DNA from: Aliivibrio wodanis
Lineage (GTDB): Bacteria > Pseudomonadota > Gammaproteobacteria > Enterobacterales > Vibrionaceae
DNA: 64,000 nucleotides
Assembly (NCBI GenBank): GCA_000953695.1
Contig: LN554846.1
Span: 2,418,001-2,482,000 of the forward strand
Reading direction: 5' to 3'
The notes under the pieces are model-generated. The model had not been told where the DNA came from. It was given only the letters and a program-made list of their open reading frames with translations, and did not search any database. Position 1 is the first letter of the stretch; every line of letters begins with the position of its first letter. The translations under genes were made by a program, and so were the position numbers. This document shows, piece by piece, positions 1 through 8,130 of the stretch.

Positions 1-1
1 A

Positions 2-775
2 GCCTTTGTTGAAGAACGATTCAGCAAAGTCATGTCGATGGCAAAGAAACACCACGTACTTGCTGATGAATTGTATGAACACCATCAACAACTATTAGCT
101 GAATACGATCGCCTTGATTGTTCAGATGAAAAACGTGAACAACGCGAGCAAGAAGTTGAAGAGCTAAAACAGCACTTCTTAGAAGCCGCCCATAAACTGA
201 CTAAGAGTCGCCAGCGTTACGCCAAAGAGCTAAACAATAAAATAACCGAAAGCATGCAAACATTAAGCATGGAAAAAGCGGTATTCGATATTCAGATTGA
301 AAGTGATGGCGTTAATAAAATATCACCACTTGGAATTGATACTCTTTGCTTTAAAGTCTCAACCAACCCAGGCCAACCATTACACCCAATTGCAAAAGTT
401 GCCTCTGGTGGTGAGTTATCTCGTATCTCTTTAGCGATTCAAGTAATTACGGCTCAGAAAGTAGATACACCAAGCCTTATTTTTGATGAAGTAGATGTGG
501 GTATTAGTGGACCAACCGCTGCTGTAGTAGGAAAAATGCTACGCACTCTTGGAGAATCGACTCAAGTATTATGTGTTACGCATTTACCTCAAGTAGCAGG
601 TTGTGGGCATAACCAATTATTTGTTGCTAAGCATACCGACTCAGGAAAAACAGAAACTCAAATGCGAGCATTAAGCACTGAAGAGCGCATTGAAGAGCTA
701 GCCCGTTTATTAGGTGGTACACAAATAACAGACCATACTTTAGCTAATGCAAAAGAGCTACTAAATGCAGCTTAA
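2..775 (+). CDS. recN: DNA repair protein RecN, C-terminal part (5' truncated by window)
   Basis: This is the 3' end of recN, an SMC-like ATPase that acts in the cytoplasm on double-strand breaks. The reading frame is open from base 2, so the gene starts before the window and about 258 codons are visible. The first half is a coiled coil rich in Glu, Gln and Arg. It is followed by the ABC-type signature SGGELSR near residues 137-143 of the visible part, then the Walker B motif [12 protein letters not shown] and the H-loop region CVTHLPQVA. These are the C-terminal half-ATPase of the RecN family. An intrinsic terminator follows 30 bases after the stop. Identification is secure; only the missing N-terminus is unknown. 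Confidence 0.96.
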   Translation, partial: AFVEERFSKVMSMAKKHHVLADELYEHHQQLLAEYDRLDCSDEKREQREQEVEELKQHFLEAAHKLTKSRQRYAKELNNKITESMQTLSMEKAVFDIQIESDGVNKISPLGIDTLCFKVSTNPGQPLHPIAKVASGGELSRISLAIQVITAQKVDTPSLIFDEVDVGISGPTAAVVGKMLRTLGESTQVLCVTHLPQVAGCGHNQLFVAKHTDSGKTETQMRALSTEERIEELARLLGGTQITDHTLANAKELLNAA

Positions 776-806
776 CTCTAATTTGTAGCTCTATAGATAA
801 ATTATC

Positions 807-838
807 GCCAATATCTAACTTAAGATATTGGCTTTTTT
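807..838 (+). terminator. Rho-independent terminator after recN
   Basis: A ten-base stem (GCCAATATCT pairing with AGATATTGGC) with a short loop is followed by a run of T. It lies 31 bases after the recN stop and separates recN from bamE. Confidence 0.85.
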
Positions 839-988
839 ATACCCGTAGATCTTTAAAAATCTATACGAGAATGCAACTAGATTCAAAAATTAGGGTCAAA
901 ACTCATCAGAACTAGCTTAACCTTTTTACTTATTAGGTCAGCTTGTTTATCATCTATTCATTATTTTAAAGGCTAAGCTGTACGAACT

Positions 989-1345
989 ATGCAATTCAAA
1001 AAATGGATCATTGCTCTACCCCTTGCTGTAGGGCTTTTGGGTGGTTGCTCGCTATTAGAACCATTGGTATATCGAATCGATATAGCCCAAGGTAACTACG
1101 TCGAACAGGAAGCCGTCGATAAACTGCGATTTGGCATGACAAAAAAACAAGTACAGTTTGTTATGGGATCACCAATGCTTGTTGAGTCAGGATACCCAAA
1201 TACTTGGTATTATATTTATAATTTCACAAAAGGGCATAATGACTCAATTCAAAAGGACTTAGTTGTTCATTTTGACGATAACGGAAACCTTATCAACATT
1301 GTTGGTGATTTCCCAATGAGTGATAGCTTCTTCGAAGAGATGTAA
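989..1345 (+). CDS. bamE: Outer membrane assembly lipoprotein BamE (SmpA)
   Basis: BamE is the small lipoprotein of the BAM complex that inserts beta-barrel proteins into the outer membrane. The 118-residue product begins with a lipoprotein signal peptide whose lipobox is LLGGC, so Cys20 is the predicted lipidated residue. The mature part has the SmpA/OmlA fold signatures [17 protein letters not shown] and WYYIYNF. Length is normal for the family. Position next to recN is conserved in enterobacteria and vibrios. It converges with rnfH across a shared terminator. Confidence 0.95.
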   Translation: MQFKKWIIALPLAVGLLGGCSLLEPLVYRIDIAQGNYVEQEAVDKLRFGMTKKQVQFVMGSPMLVESGYPNTWYYIYNFTKGHNDSIQKDLVVHFDDNGNLINIVGDFPMSDSFFEEM

Positions 1346-1365
1346 TTCATAATATTTATCCAAAT

Positions 1366-1402
1366 AAAAACCGGAAATCGTTTAACGATCTCCGGTTTTT
1401 TT
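1366..1402. terminator. Bidirectional terminator between bamE and rnfH
   Basis: An inverted repeat built on AAAAACCGGA and TCCGGTTTTT, with A-rich and T-rich flanks, lies between the convergent bamE and rnfH stops and can serve both strands. Confidence 0.8.
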
Positions 1403-1411
1403 GGATTGATA

Positions 1412-1729
1412 CTACTTTTTATTTCTTGCCGCTTCTTTCTTAGCTTGTTCAGCTCTTTTCCGGCGGATCTCTTTTGGATCAGCCAATAATGGACGATAAA
1501 TTTCAATACGGTCTTTATCTCTAATCGTCGCATCTAATTTTAGATTACGGCTAAATACCCCTATTTTATTTACCTTTAAATCAATATCTGGATATCGTTC
1601 TAACACGCCTGATTGTCTAATGATCTCTTCTGCAGTTTGCTCTGCTTTAACTGCAAGCTTAAAAACAATCTGCTCTGTCGGTAAGGCATATACCACTTCA
1701 ACGTGGATCATCTCATTAATCGTTAACAT
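1412..1729 (-). CDS. rnfH: RnfH family ubiquitin-like protein
   Basis: This 105-residue protein belongs to the RnfH (YfjF, UPF0125) family, a small beta-grasp fold of unclear function that sits beside ratA in many gammaproteobacteria. Visible family hallmarks are VEVVYALPTEQ near residues 10-20, the segment IDLKVNKIGVFSR and the late motif DRIEIYRPLLADPKEIRRKRAEQ. The tail is very basic. The chosen ATG overlaps the 3' end of ratA by 14 bases, which suggests translational coupling. A second ATG six codons downstream (MIHVEV) would remove the overlap and cannot be excluded. Confidence 0.9.
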   Translation of the reverse strand: MLTINEMIHVEVVYALPTEQIVFKLAVKAEQTAEEIIRQSGVLERYPDIDLKVNKIGVFSRNLKLDATIRDKDRIEIYRPLLADPKEIRRKRAEQAKKEAARNKK

Positions 1730-2153
1730 AAACCTGTTTCGCTCTTTTAGTGAATGAATTCACCATATTATTAGTAAGCTCTTGAAATACTTTACCAAAT
1801 GCCATAGCAACTAACGCATTCGTAAATTCAAACTCTAATTTTAATTCTACTTTACACGCAGTTTCATCTAGTTCCATAAAATGCCAGCCGCCAGTTAACG
1901 ATTTAAAAGGCCCATCCACTAAATTCATACCAATAATTTTAGAATCAACCAAATTATTTTTGGTCGTAAATGTTTTTTTTATGCCTGCTTTAGCTACATC
2001 CACAGACGCAATCATCGCCCCATCGCTCTGTTCAATAATCTTAGAACCTGAGCACCCTGGTAAAAACTGAGGGTATGATGCAACATCATTGACTAAATCG
2101 TACATCTGCTTTGCGCTAAACGGCACTAATGCAGATCGGCTAACCTGAGGCAT
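1716..2153 (-). CDS. ratA: RatA family START-like protein (coenzyme Q-binding/ribosome association toxin family)
   Basis: The 145-residue product is a polyketide cyclase/START-fold protein of the RatA (YfjG) family. In E. coli RatA was described as a toxin blocking 70S assembly; homologues are related to the coenzyme Q-binding protein COQ10. The N-terminus PQVSRSALVPFSAKQMYDLV and the segment VASYPQFLPGC are family signatures. It is divergent from smpB and overlaps rnfH, the usual ratA-rnfH/smpB arrangement. Which function dominates in this organism cannot be read from the sequence. Confidence 0.9.
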   Translation of the reverse strand: MPQVSRSALVPFSAKQMYDLVNDVASYPQFLPGCSGSKIIEQSDGAMIASVDVAKAGIKKTFTTKNNLVDSKIIGMNLVDGPFKSLTGGWHFMELDETACKVELKLEFEFTNALVAMAFGKVFQELTNNMVNSFTKRAKQVYVND

Positions 2154-2254
2154 AAATTATCCTTTACATTATAGAGGTAGGCATCATACCATCTTGATGT
2201 TAAGAGCCAAACTACTTCCCCTACTCTCAACTAATAACGTATAATGTGGGCATT

Positions 2255-2740
2255 ATGGCAAAGAAAAAATCTAAAGATAAAGCGGGCAGTAATACCATTG
2301 CTATGAACAAGCAAGCTCGCCACGAATATTTCATTGAAGATGAAATCGAAGCTGGGGTTGAACTCCAAGGCTGGGAAGTTAAATCTCTTCGTTCTGGTAA
2401 AGTGAATATCGCGGAAAGCTACGTTTATGTTCGCGATGGTGAAATTTTTATTAGTGGTATGAATATTACCCCACTACAAGCAGCGTCTACTCATGTTATT
2501 GCGAATCCAACACGTATTCGTAAATTACTGATGAGCCGTAAAGAAATTGATAACCTTATTGGCCGTGTAAACCGTGAAGGTATGACACTAGTAGCAACAA
2601 CAATGTATTGGGTTCGCTCTTGGGCAAAGATCAAAGTTGGCGTAGCTAAAGGTAAAAAACTGCACGATAAACGTACAGATTCAAAAGAAAAAGACTGGAA
2701 CCGAGATAAAGCACGAATTATGAAGAGTAGTTTGCGTTAA
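2255..2740 (+). CDS. smpB: SsrA-binding protein SmpB
   Basis: SmpB binds tmRNA and carries it to stalled ribosomes during trans-translation. The 161-residue product has the OB-fold core with [20 protein letters not shown] near residues 25-44, the segment [10 protein letters not shown], and the basic C-terminal tail around KGKKLHDKR and [11 protein letters not shown] that enters the mRNA channel. I start at the ATG at 2255 (MAKKKSKDK) because it matches family length. An in-frame GTG three codons earlier is less likely. Its partner RNA gene ssrA lies 71 bases downstream on the same strand. Confidence 0.97.
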   Translation: MAKKKSKDKAGSNTIAMNKQARHEYFIEDEIEAGVELQGWEVKSLRSGKVNIAESYVYVRDGEIFISGMNITPLQAASTHVIANPTRIRKLLMSRKEIDNLIGRVNREGMTLVATTMYWVRSWAKIKVGVAKGKKLHDKRTDSKEKDWNRDKARIMKSSLR

Positions 2741-2766
2741 TTTCAACCAGTTAGACTGATACTAGC

Positions 2767-2794
2767 TAGACAGACGCTGTTTTTCTGTTAATAT
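2767..2794 (+). promoter_or_regulatory. Candidate sigma-70 promoter of ssrA
   Basis: TAGACA (2767-2772) and TAATAT (2789-2794), spaced by 16 bases, end 17 bases before the mature tmRNA 5' end. This is a match by eye only; the precursor start is not known. Confidence 0.4.
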
Positions 2795-2811
2795 CATCTG
2801 GTAACAACTTT

Positions 2812-3178
2812 GGGGCTGATTCAGGATTCGACGGGAATTTTGAAACCCGAGGAGCATGTCGTGGGGCGGTTGGCCACGTAAAAAGCCGCAAAAAAATAGT
2901 CGCAAACGACGAAAACTACGCACTAGCAGCTTAATAACCTGCTCAGAGCTCTCCTGCCCTAGCTTCCGTTTGTAAGACGGGGAATAACAGGGGATCAAAC
3001 CCAAACGAACTAGAATGGATTCTCCCACCTGAGAGATGAAGTTCGAATTATAATTCAGGTTAGCCATAAGATAGCGTGTCGGTTCGCAGTTTTACGGTGA
3101 AATTAAAGATCGACTAAACATGTAGCGCCAACGGTGAACGATTTTCGGACGGGGGTTCAAATCCCCCCAGCTCCACCA
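2812..3178 (+). ncRNA. ssrA: Transfer-messenger RNA (tmRNA, 10Sa RNA)
   Basis: The RNA starts with GGGGCUGAUUCAGGAUUCGA and ends with GGUUCAAAUCC, the acceptor strand and an encoded CCA at 3176-3178, so the two ends form the tRNA-like domain. The tag reading frame at 2902-2934 encodes ANDENYALAA followed by TAA, the proteolysis tag known from gammaproteobacteria. G-rich and C-rich stretches between 2935 and 3110 fit the pseudoknots. It rescues stalled ribosomes together with SmpB. Its 3' end is also the integration target of the island that follows: the last 18 bases belong to the 19-bp repeat seen again at 21241. Confidence 0.98.
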
Positions 3179-3179
3179 A
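3161..3179 (+). repeat. attL: left direct repeat at ssrA 3' end
   Basis: ATCCCCCCAGCTCCACCAA is the T-arm and acceptor end of tmRNA. It recurs exactly at 21241-21259. Insertion at tRNA or tmRNA 3' ends with rebuilding of the gene is the established mode of tyrosine integrases. Confidence 0.9.
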
Positions 3180-3190
3180 ATACACATTTA

Positions 3191-3215
3191 AAGACGTCCT
3201 AGGGCGTCTTTTTTT
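3191..3215 (+). terminator. Terminator after ssrA
   Basis: A stem formed by AAGACG and CGTCTT, with C/G-rich inner pairs, is followed by seven T. It lies 12 bases past the tmRNA 3' end, inside the island, so the island supplies the present ssrA terminator. Confidence 0.8.
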
Positions 3216-3291
3216 GTATCCGAACAACTTAAAATCAATAACTTAGCGTCTTTTAAGGTCTTTTAGTGTCCTACTGCTTCTTTGATTTTTA

Positions 3292-3310
3292 GGTACACTA
3301 CAAGGTACAC
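3292..3310 (+). repeat. Left GGTACAC direct repeat pair (candidate integrase arm site)
   Basis: Two GGTACAC copies spaced 12 bases apart (3292 and 3304) lie between attL and the integrase, and a related inverted copy GGTGTACCCA is at 3331-3340. The same two-copy pattern, with 16 of 19 bases identical, occurs at 14870-14888 near the other end of the left unit. This fits arm-type recombinase sites, but binding is inferred only. Confidence 0.45.
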
Positions 3311-3342
3311 TGGTTTTATTACGTTAACTTGGTGTACCCATT

Positions 3343-3411
3343 ATGGCAAAAATCATAACTCCCCTTACAGACAAAGAAATCAAAGCATCAAAACCAAGCG
3401 ATAAAGAGTAA
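3343..3411 (+). pseudogene. Detached N-terminal fragment of the integrase
   Basis: An ATG at 3343 encodes MAKIITPLTDKEIKASKPSD and KE, then meets TAA at 3409. This is the usual N-terminal start of P4-type integrases. In intact relatives the segment runs directly into the NLFDGDGLRLRI stretch, which here resumes at 3428 in another frame. About 16 extra bases appear to separate the two parts. Confidence 0.6.
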
Positions 3412-3424
3412 CGTAATACTTTTT

Positions 3425-4600
3425 TTGAACTTGTTTGATGGCGATGGACTGCGTTTAAGAATTAAACCTAATGGTTCTAAGCTGTGGTTACTGAATTATA
3501 CTCACCCTATTAAAAAGAAACGCTCCAATCTAAGCTTGGGAAAGTATCCTGACTTATCTCTAGCAAATGCTCGTAAAAATGCATTAGAGGCTAAAGAGTT
3601 AATTGCCCAAGGCATTGACCCTCAAGAAAATAAAAAACGCCAACAGCTAGAACATAAATCAATTCATGAACACACTTTCCTTAATGTCTCTACAAAATGG
3701 TTTGAAATTAAAAAAGATTCCATAACACCTGATTATGCTGTCGATATCTGGCGTTCTTTGGAATTACATATATTCCCAAGCTTATCCACCACACCAATCA
3801 AAGAAATCACTGCACCACTTATCATTGATCTATTAAAACCAATAGAGGCAAAAGGAAGTTTAGAAACCGTTAAACGATTATCACAACGTTTAAATGAAGT
3901 GATGAACTTCGCTACCAACTGCGGGTTAATTCAAGCAAACCCATTAACAGGTATTAAAGCCGCTTTCAAAAAGCCTAAAAAAGAGAATATGGCAGCTCTT
4001 TCACCAGCTGAGTTACCAGAGCTAATGAGTGCGATAGCAAATGCCAGTATTAAGCGCACAACTCGATGCTTAATTGAATGGCAGCTACATACAATGACGC
4101 GCCCTAGCGAAGCCTCTGGCACTAAATGGGAAGAAATAGATTTGGACGCTAAAGTCTGGACGATTCCTGCTGAACGAATGAAAAAACGAAGAGAGCACCG
4201 TATTCCACTAACAGAACAAATGCTTGAGCTACTAGAGGTAATTAAACCTATCAGTGGGCATAGAGAATTTGTTTTTCCATCAGATAGAGATCCGAAAAAG
4301 CCATGTAATAGCCAAACAGCGAATATGGCACTCAAACGTATGGGATTTGCTGGACGTCTGGTTAGTCACGGATTACGTTCATTAGCTAGTACAACTTTGA
4401 ACGAGCAAGGATTTGAAGCTGACTTAATTGAAGCGGCCTTAGCTCACGTTGATGATAACCAAGTACGTAGTGCTTATAACCGAACCGATTATTTAGAGCG
4501 AAGAATACCAATGATGATGTGGTGGAGTGGTCATATTGAAGAAGCAAGTAAAGGAAAGCTATCAATTACAGCTACTTTGGCTTTAAAAGCTGCAATTTAA
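3425..4600 (+). CDS. P4-type tyrosine integrase, N-terminus disrupted
   Basis: This is the recombinase expected to insert and excise the island at ssrA. The 391-residue frame starts at a TTG (3425) and opens with NLFDGDGLRLRIKPNGSKLW, which in related integrases is about residue 25. An SAM-like core-binding domain follows (residues about 65-165), then the catalytic domain with Arg in MTRPSEASG, HGLRS, the histidine of ALAHVD, and the nucleophile Tyr in SAYNRTDY. All catalytic residues are present. The original N-terminal 22 codons (3343-3408) are cut off by a stop and a frameshift, so the arm-binding domain is damaged unless TTG initiation suffices. A hairpin closes the gene at 4608. Confidence 0.85.
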   Translation: MNLFDGDGLRLRIKPNGSKLWLLNYTHPIKKKRSNLSLGKYPDLSLANARKNALEAKELIAQGIDPQENKKRQQLEHKSIHEHTFLNVSTKWFEIKKDSITPDYAVDIWRSLELHIFPSLSTTPIKEITAPLIIDLLKPIEAKGSLETVKRLSQRLNEVMNFATNCGLIQANPLTGIKAAFKKPKKENMAALSPAELPELMSAIANASIKRTTRCLIEWQLHTMTRPSEASGTKWEEIDLDAKVWTIPAERMKKRREHRIPLTEQMLELLEVIKPISGHREFVFPSDRDPKKPCNSQTANMALKRMGFAGRLVSHGLRSLASTTLNEQGFEADLIEAALAHVDDNQVRSAYNRTDYLERRIPMMMWWSGHIEEASKGKLSITATLALKAAI

Positions 4601-4607
4601 CTTCAGG

Positions 4608-4630
4608 AACCACCAGCAATGCTGGTGGTT
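4608..4630. terminator. Hairpin between integrase and helicase
   Basis: AACCACCAGC and GCTGGTGGTT form a perfect ten-base stem with a three-base loop between convergent genes. The T-run on the plus strand is weak, so this may be a terminator or only a transcription block. Confidence 0.6.
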
Positions 4631-4655
4631 ATTTGGATAGCTAACCAATCAATAC

Positions 4656-7508
4656 CTAGTCAACGACTGTATCCGTCACAAACTCGTCATAGATAGCTTG
4701 AGGTACCTGGTTATGCAAAGCGAGTTGGAAGTTAATTGGTTTCTTCCCTTCGTAGCTAATCACATCAGCTTTACCGATATAAACATACGGCTCTGTTACA
4801 CCGTCCAGAGCCTTAAACTTTCTCACAAACAAGTGAAGCCTAAAGTCATGTTTTTTATGATTAATTATACCGTCACCTTGCTTACTTGTTGGTGAACAAC
4901 CAGCCGGGCTATCCCATTGGAATTGGCTAGAGCTTATAAACTTATCATTGTATTCAATCGCACCCTCTTCCTTATGTAAGTCAATAAAAAAGAAGAAGTC
5001 TTGCCCTTCACGCAAAACCCCAGTACCACGATAAGAACTATGTGTTTTACGTGCATTAGCAACTAACGCAATGTCTCTCATATTGTATTGCTGATACAGT
5101 TTTAAGCTTGGTAGCCCATAGTCATCAGAATCGAAGTTATTTGCATAGCACTCTAGGCCATATTCAAGAGTTGTCAGCAACCAATGCTGTGATAATGGTA
5201 TAGCTGCTAATTGAGAAAACTCATTAGAACGTTCTAGTACCAAGCCGTTATTGCCCTCTACTAACTGAGCAAAATGGGGCCAGTTTTTCTTTTCACGTGA
5301 ATCAAAAAAGTTACAATTAATATACTCGAAGGCATGTCTTAATGTTTCAGTATCCACATGGTTTAAGTAACGCTCTATTTCGTATCTAGCCTGCTCGAAA
5401 GTAATAGCATCATTTTCTACTAGGTAACTCATGATGATGAACTCATGCGGTCTTTTTATAGGTAAGCAGCCATCTAAATATCGCTGGTACTTATCGTGCT
5501 CATCATTAGTAATAAGGGGCATTATCGAAGGTTCATTTTTTTCCACTTTCGATAAGAAATTGAGGTATGAACGTTCTTTTTTAATGTAGCGGATTGGGTC
5601 CGGGGCACCATCGACTACATAGAAATCCATCAAATTAGGAATACGGTTACCCAAATCAAGCTTAAAGTTAAGGTATTCTTCTTTTAAGTATTTCATTGAA
5701 TTGAAGTTTTCATCTTCAATTTGGCGCAATATTTGCTCTTTACTAATTGGATCTAACTGTATATGAGTACAACCAGGGATAGATGAGAAATCCTTTTTCA
5801 CTGCTACTTTTAGGCTATCTTTGTCATAGAAACGGCTACCACATAATGCAATGGCCATTAAGAACGCTTTGTTATGGTTACCAATGAAATCCAATACCGT
5901 TAAGAAGGTCTTACTTTCATGTTTACGTAATCCGCGCCCTAACTGCTGAATAAATACGATCGGTGAAGATGTAGGGCGAAGCATCAACACAAGGTTAATC
6001 GCCGGGATATCTACGCCTTCGTTAAACAGGTCTACCGTAAAGATAATTTGTAATGGATCGCTATCGCTAGACAATCGCACAATTGCTCGCTGACGCTCAT
6101 CACGAGAGGTTTCGCTATTGAGATAACACGCATTAATGCCAACCTTGTTAAACTCTTCGGCCATGTAACGAGCATGCTCTACATTCACACAAAAACCGAC
6201 TGCTTTGCAGGTGTCCCCATCGTAGCCATAAAACTCCATATTACTGACAATATGATCTACACGGCGGTTTGTTTGTAATAACTTCGCTAACGCATCAATA
6301 TCGTTAAGATTTACACCTTGATAATCAACACTACCAACCTCTGTTATGCCGAAATAATGGAACGGCGCAACTAAGTCAGCATCTAGTGCATCACGTAAGC
6401 GAATTTCAACCGCAATGTTGTTATCAAAATTTTCATAAATAGACTGAGCATCACCTCGTTCTGGTGTCGCTGTCATGCCTAATAGAAACTTAGGTTTAAA
6501 ATGCGCTAAAGCTTTTTGGTAAGTATTACTGCTAACATGGTGCGCTTCATCAATAACAATGTATTCAAAATGTTCTTGCTCAAAACGATCCAAGTTATTC
6601 AATAATGATAAGTTAGTAGCAAAGAGATAGTCACAATCCCAATTTTTTTGATTACCACTCAAAATACCAAATTTAGTCGGTTCTACACCCATAACGCGGG
6701 CGAACGACTTTCTCGCATCCAGAAGAATTTCTTCACGGTGTACTACAAATAGCATCCTTTTCGGCGCCATTTCACGAACATCAAAAGCGGCCATATAGGT
6801 TTTGCCGCTACCGGTGGCTGCTATCGCCAATGCTTTCGTTTCACCGTGGCCACGTAGTCTATTGAGGTTATGCAGAGCTTCAGCTTGCATTGTATTCGGT
6901 TCTATTTTGGTACCACCTAAAACAAATTGCTTAGAAGTTCCTTTAGGTTGAGCCAACTCTTTTAAAAATGAGCGGTACTGTTCGAGTACTTCATCTGTCA
7001 CCTGAATAGAACTAGACCAAATACTATTAAACTCATCTACAGCTGAAGTAACAAAGGTATCATCAGCACTAGCTACAGTAGAAATATTCCATTCAACATT
7101 GCTCTTTAAAGCACTTTGAGTAATGTTTGACGAGCCTACAATAACCTTGGTCTCGCCCTCATATTCGAAAATATACCCTTTCGGATGAAAGCCTAAGTTT
7201 GGTTTTGCAATAAACAACTTAAGCTCAATATTGCTAAAAGTACGGAGCTTATCTAATGCTTTAGGATCTGTGAAGTTTAGATATGTAGAGGTAATAACCT
7301 TACCAGTTATCCCTTTTTCATCGGCTTCTTTGAGGATATCAAGCAATATCTGTAGACCACTATAGGAAACGAAAGCCACATTGATATAAAACTGCTTACA
7401 ACCATGAAACGAACGACGCAACTCATTATAAAAATTATCGTATTCATTATTTAGAACCAGATTGTTTTGATGATTACCAACACTTGTTACAGACACAGCA
7501 CTATCCAC
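4656..7508 (-). CDS. PLD-like plus superfamily 2 helicase, DUF3427-type
   Basis: This 950-residue protein combines two enzyme modules. Residues about 30-190 form a phospholipase D-like nuclease domain with one HxK motif (His108 in HPKGY) and the downstream GSSN. Residues about 205-580 form a DEAD/DEAH-type helicase: Walker A ATGSGKT (232-237), Walker B DEAH (320-323), TATPERGD, and motif VI QQLGRGLRKH. The remaining 370 residues match my recollection of the DUF3427 C-terminal region. A single HxK motif means that a PLD nuclease would need dimerisation. It is followed upstream on the same strand by a NUDIX gene only 20 bases away, so the two are probably co-transcribed. Such helicase/NUDIX pairs are common in mobile islands and are suspected defence genes. 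The biochemical role is unproven here. Confidence 0.85.
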   Translation of the reverse strand: MDSAVSVTSVGNHQNNLVLNNEYDNFYNELRRSFHGCKQFYINVAFVSYSGLQILLDILKEADEKGITGKVITSTYLNFTDPKALDKLRTFSNIELKLFIAKPNLGFHPKGYIFEYEGETKVIVGSSNITQSALKSNVEWNISTVASADDTFVTSAVDEFNSIWSSSIQVTDEVLEQYRSFLKELAQPKGTSKQFVLGGTKIEPNTMQAEALHNLNRLRGHGETKALAIAATGSGKTYMAAFDVREMAPKRMLFVVHREEILLDARKSFARVMGVEPTKFGILSGNQKNWDCDYLFATNLSLLNNLDRFEQEHFEYIVIDEAHHVSSNTYQKALAHFKPKFLLGMTATPERGDAQSIYENFDNNIAVEIRLRDALDADLVAPFHYFGITEVGSVDYQGVNLNDIDALAKLLQTNRRVDHIVSNMEFYGYDGDTCKAVGFCVNVEHARYMAEEFNKVGINACYLNSETSRDERQRAIVRLSSDSDPLQIIFTVDLFNEGVDIPAINLVLMLRPTSSPIVFIQQLGRGLRKHESKTFLTVLDFIGNHNKAFLMAIALCGSRFYDKDSLKVAVKKDFSSIPGCTHIQLDPISKEQILRQIEDENFNSMKYLKEEYLNFKLDLGNRIPNLMDFYVVDGAPDPIRYIKKERSYLNFLSKVEKNEPSIMPLITNDEHDKYQRYLDGCLPIKRPHEFIIMSYLVENDAITFEQARYEIERYLNHVDTETLRHAFEYINCNFFDSREKKNWPHFAQLVEGNNGLVLERSNEFSQLAAIPLSQHWLLTTLEYGLECYANNFDSDDYGLPSLKLYQQYNMRDIALVANARKTHSSYRGTGVLREGQDFFFFIDLHKEEGAIEYNDKFISSSQFQWDSPAGCSPTSKQGDGIINHKKHDFRLHLFVRKFKALDGVTEPYVYIGKADVISYEGKKPINFQLALHNQVPQAIYDEFVTDTVVD

Positions 7509-7528
7509 AATAGAATCCTTTTATAATT

Positions 7529-7921
7529 TTACTTAGTCATTAACTTTTCAACAAACGGGATATCAGCGGCCGCCCAATCTAGTTGCGGTAACTCATCCAA
7601 GGGTAGCCATTTAGCATCAATGTGTTCGGTAAGCACGATATCGCGGTTTTCTACTGGACAAATATACGCGTGCATCGTGATATGGAAATCTGGGTAGGTG
7701 TGTTCAACTGTCATGAAGTAATCAGCGGTGGGGATATCGAGATGCAACTCTTCTTGCAATTCGCGCATAATAGCTTGCTCACCAGTTTCACCTACTTCTA
7801 CCTTTCCGCCCGGGAACTCAAATTTATGGTGAATGTAGTCAAATTTCGCTGGGCCGCGCTGAACACATAAGGTTTTTCCATCATGTTGAATGATGGCTGC
7901 TACTACTTCAATGCTTTTCAT
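7529..7921 (-). CDS. NUDIX hydrolase (MutT-like, (deoxy)nucleoside triphosphate pyrophosphohydrolase)
   Basis: The 130-residue protein has a complete NUDIX box, beginning at GGKVEVGE and ending with RELQEELHL (residues about 38-60), so the metal-binding Glu residues are intact. N-terminal VVAAIIQHDGKTLCVQR and the W-P-LDELPQLDWA tail resemble MutT/NudG enzymes that hydrolyse modified nucleotides. It starts the helicase operon, and the stop is 20 bases from the helicase start. In this setting the substrate may be a modified phage nucleotide or a signalling nucleotide; that is inference. It is not the housekeeping mutT, which lies elsewhere (beside secA) in vibrios. Confidence 0.88.
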   Translation of the reverse strand: MKSIEVVAAIIQHDGKTLCVQRGPAKFDYIHHKFEFPGGKVEVGETGEQAIMRELQEELHLDIPTADYFMTVEHTYPDFHITMHAYICPVENRDIVLTEHIDAKWLPLDELPQLDWAAADIPFVEKLMTK

Positions 7922-8130
7922 TTACAATCTGCTTTTTTAATGAGCCTAAAGATTACATTTTAAAGGATTATTAATGATAAATCAGTGGTAACAACCAGCA
8001 GAAAGGAACAAGCAAGATCACACAAGCAAGAAAACACTTTCAACACACCTTTGGACAAAACCTACTTAGCTCGTATGACCTAATGCAATCAGTTGATATA
8101 AGAAAAAGTATCTGAAATCTTAAACGTTTG

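Noticed and set aside
1267-1533. 88-codon minus-strand ORF across the bamE/rnfH terminator
   Set aside because: It overlaps two real genes and a terminator, and has no ribosome site or recognisable domain.
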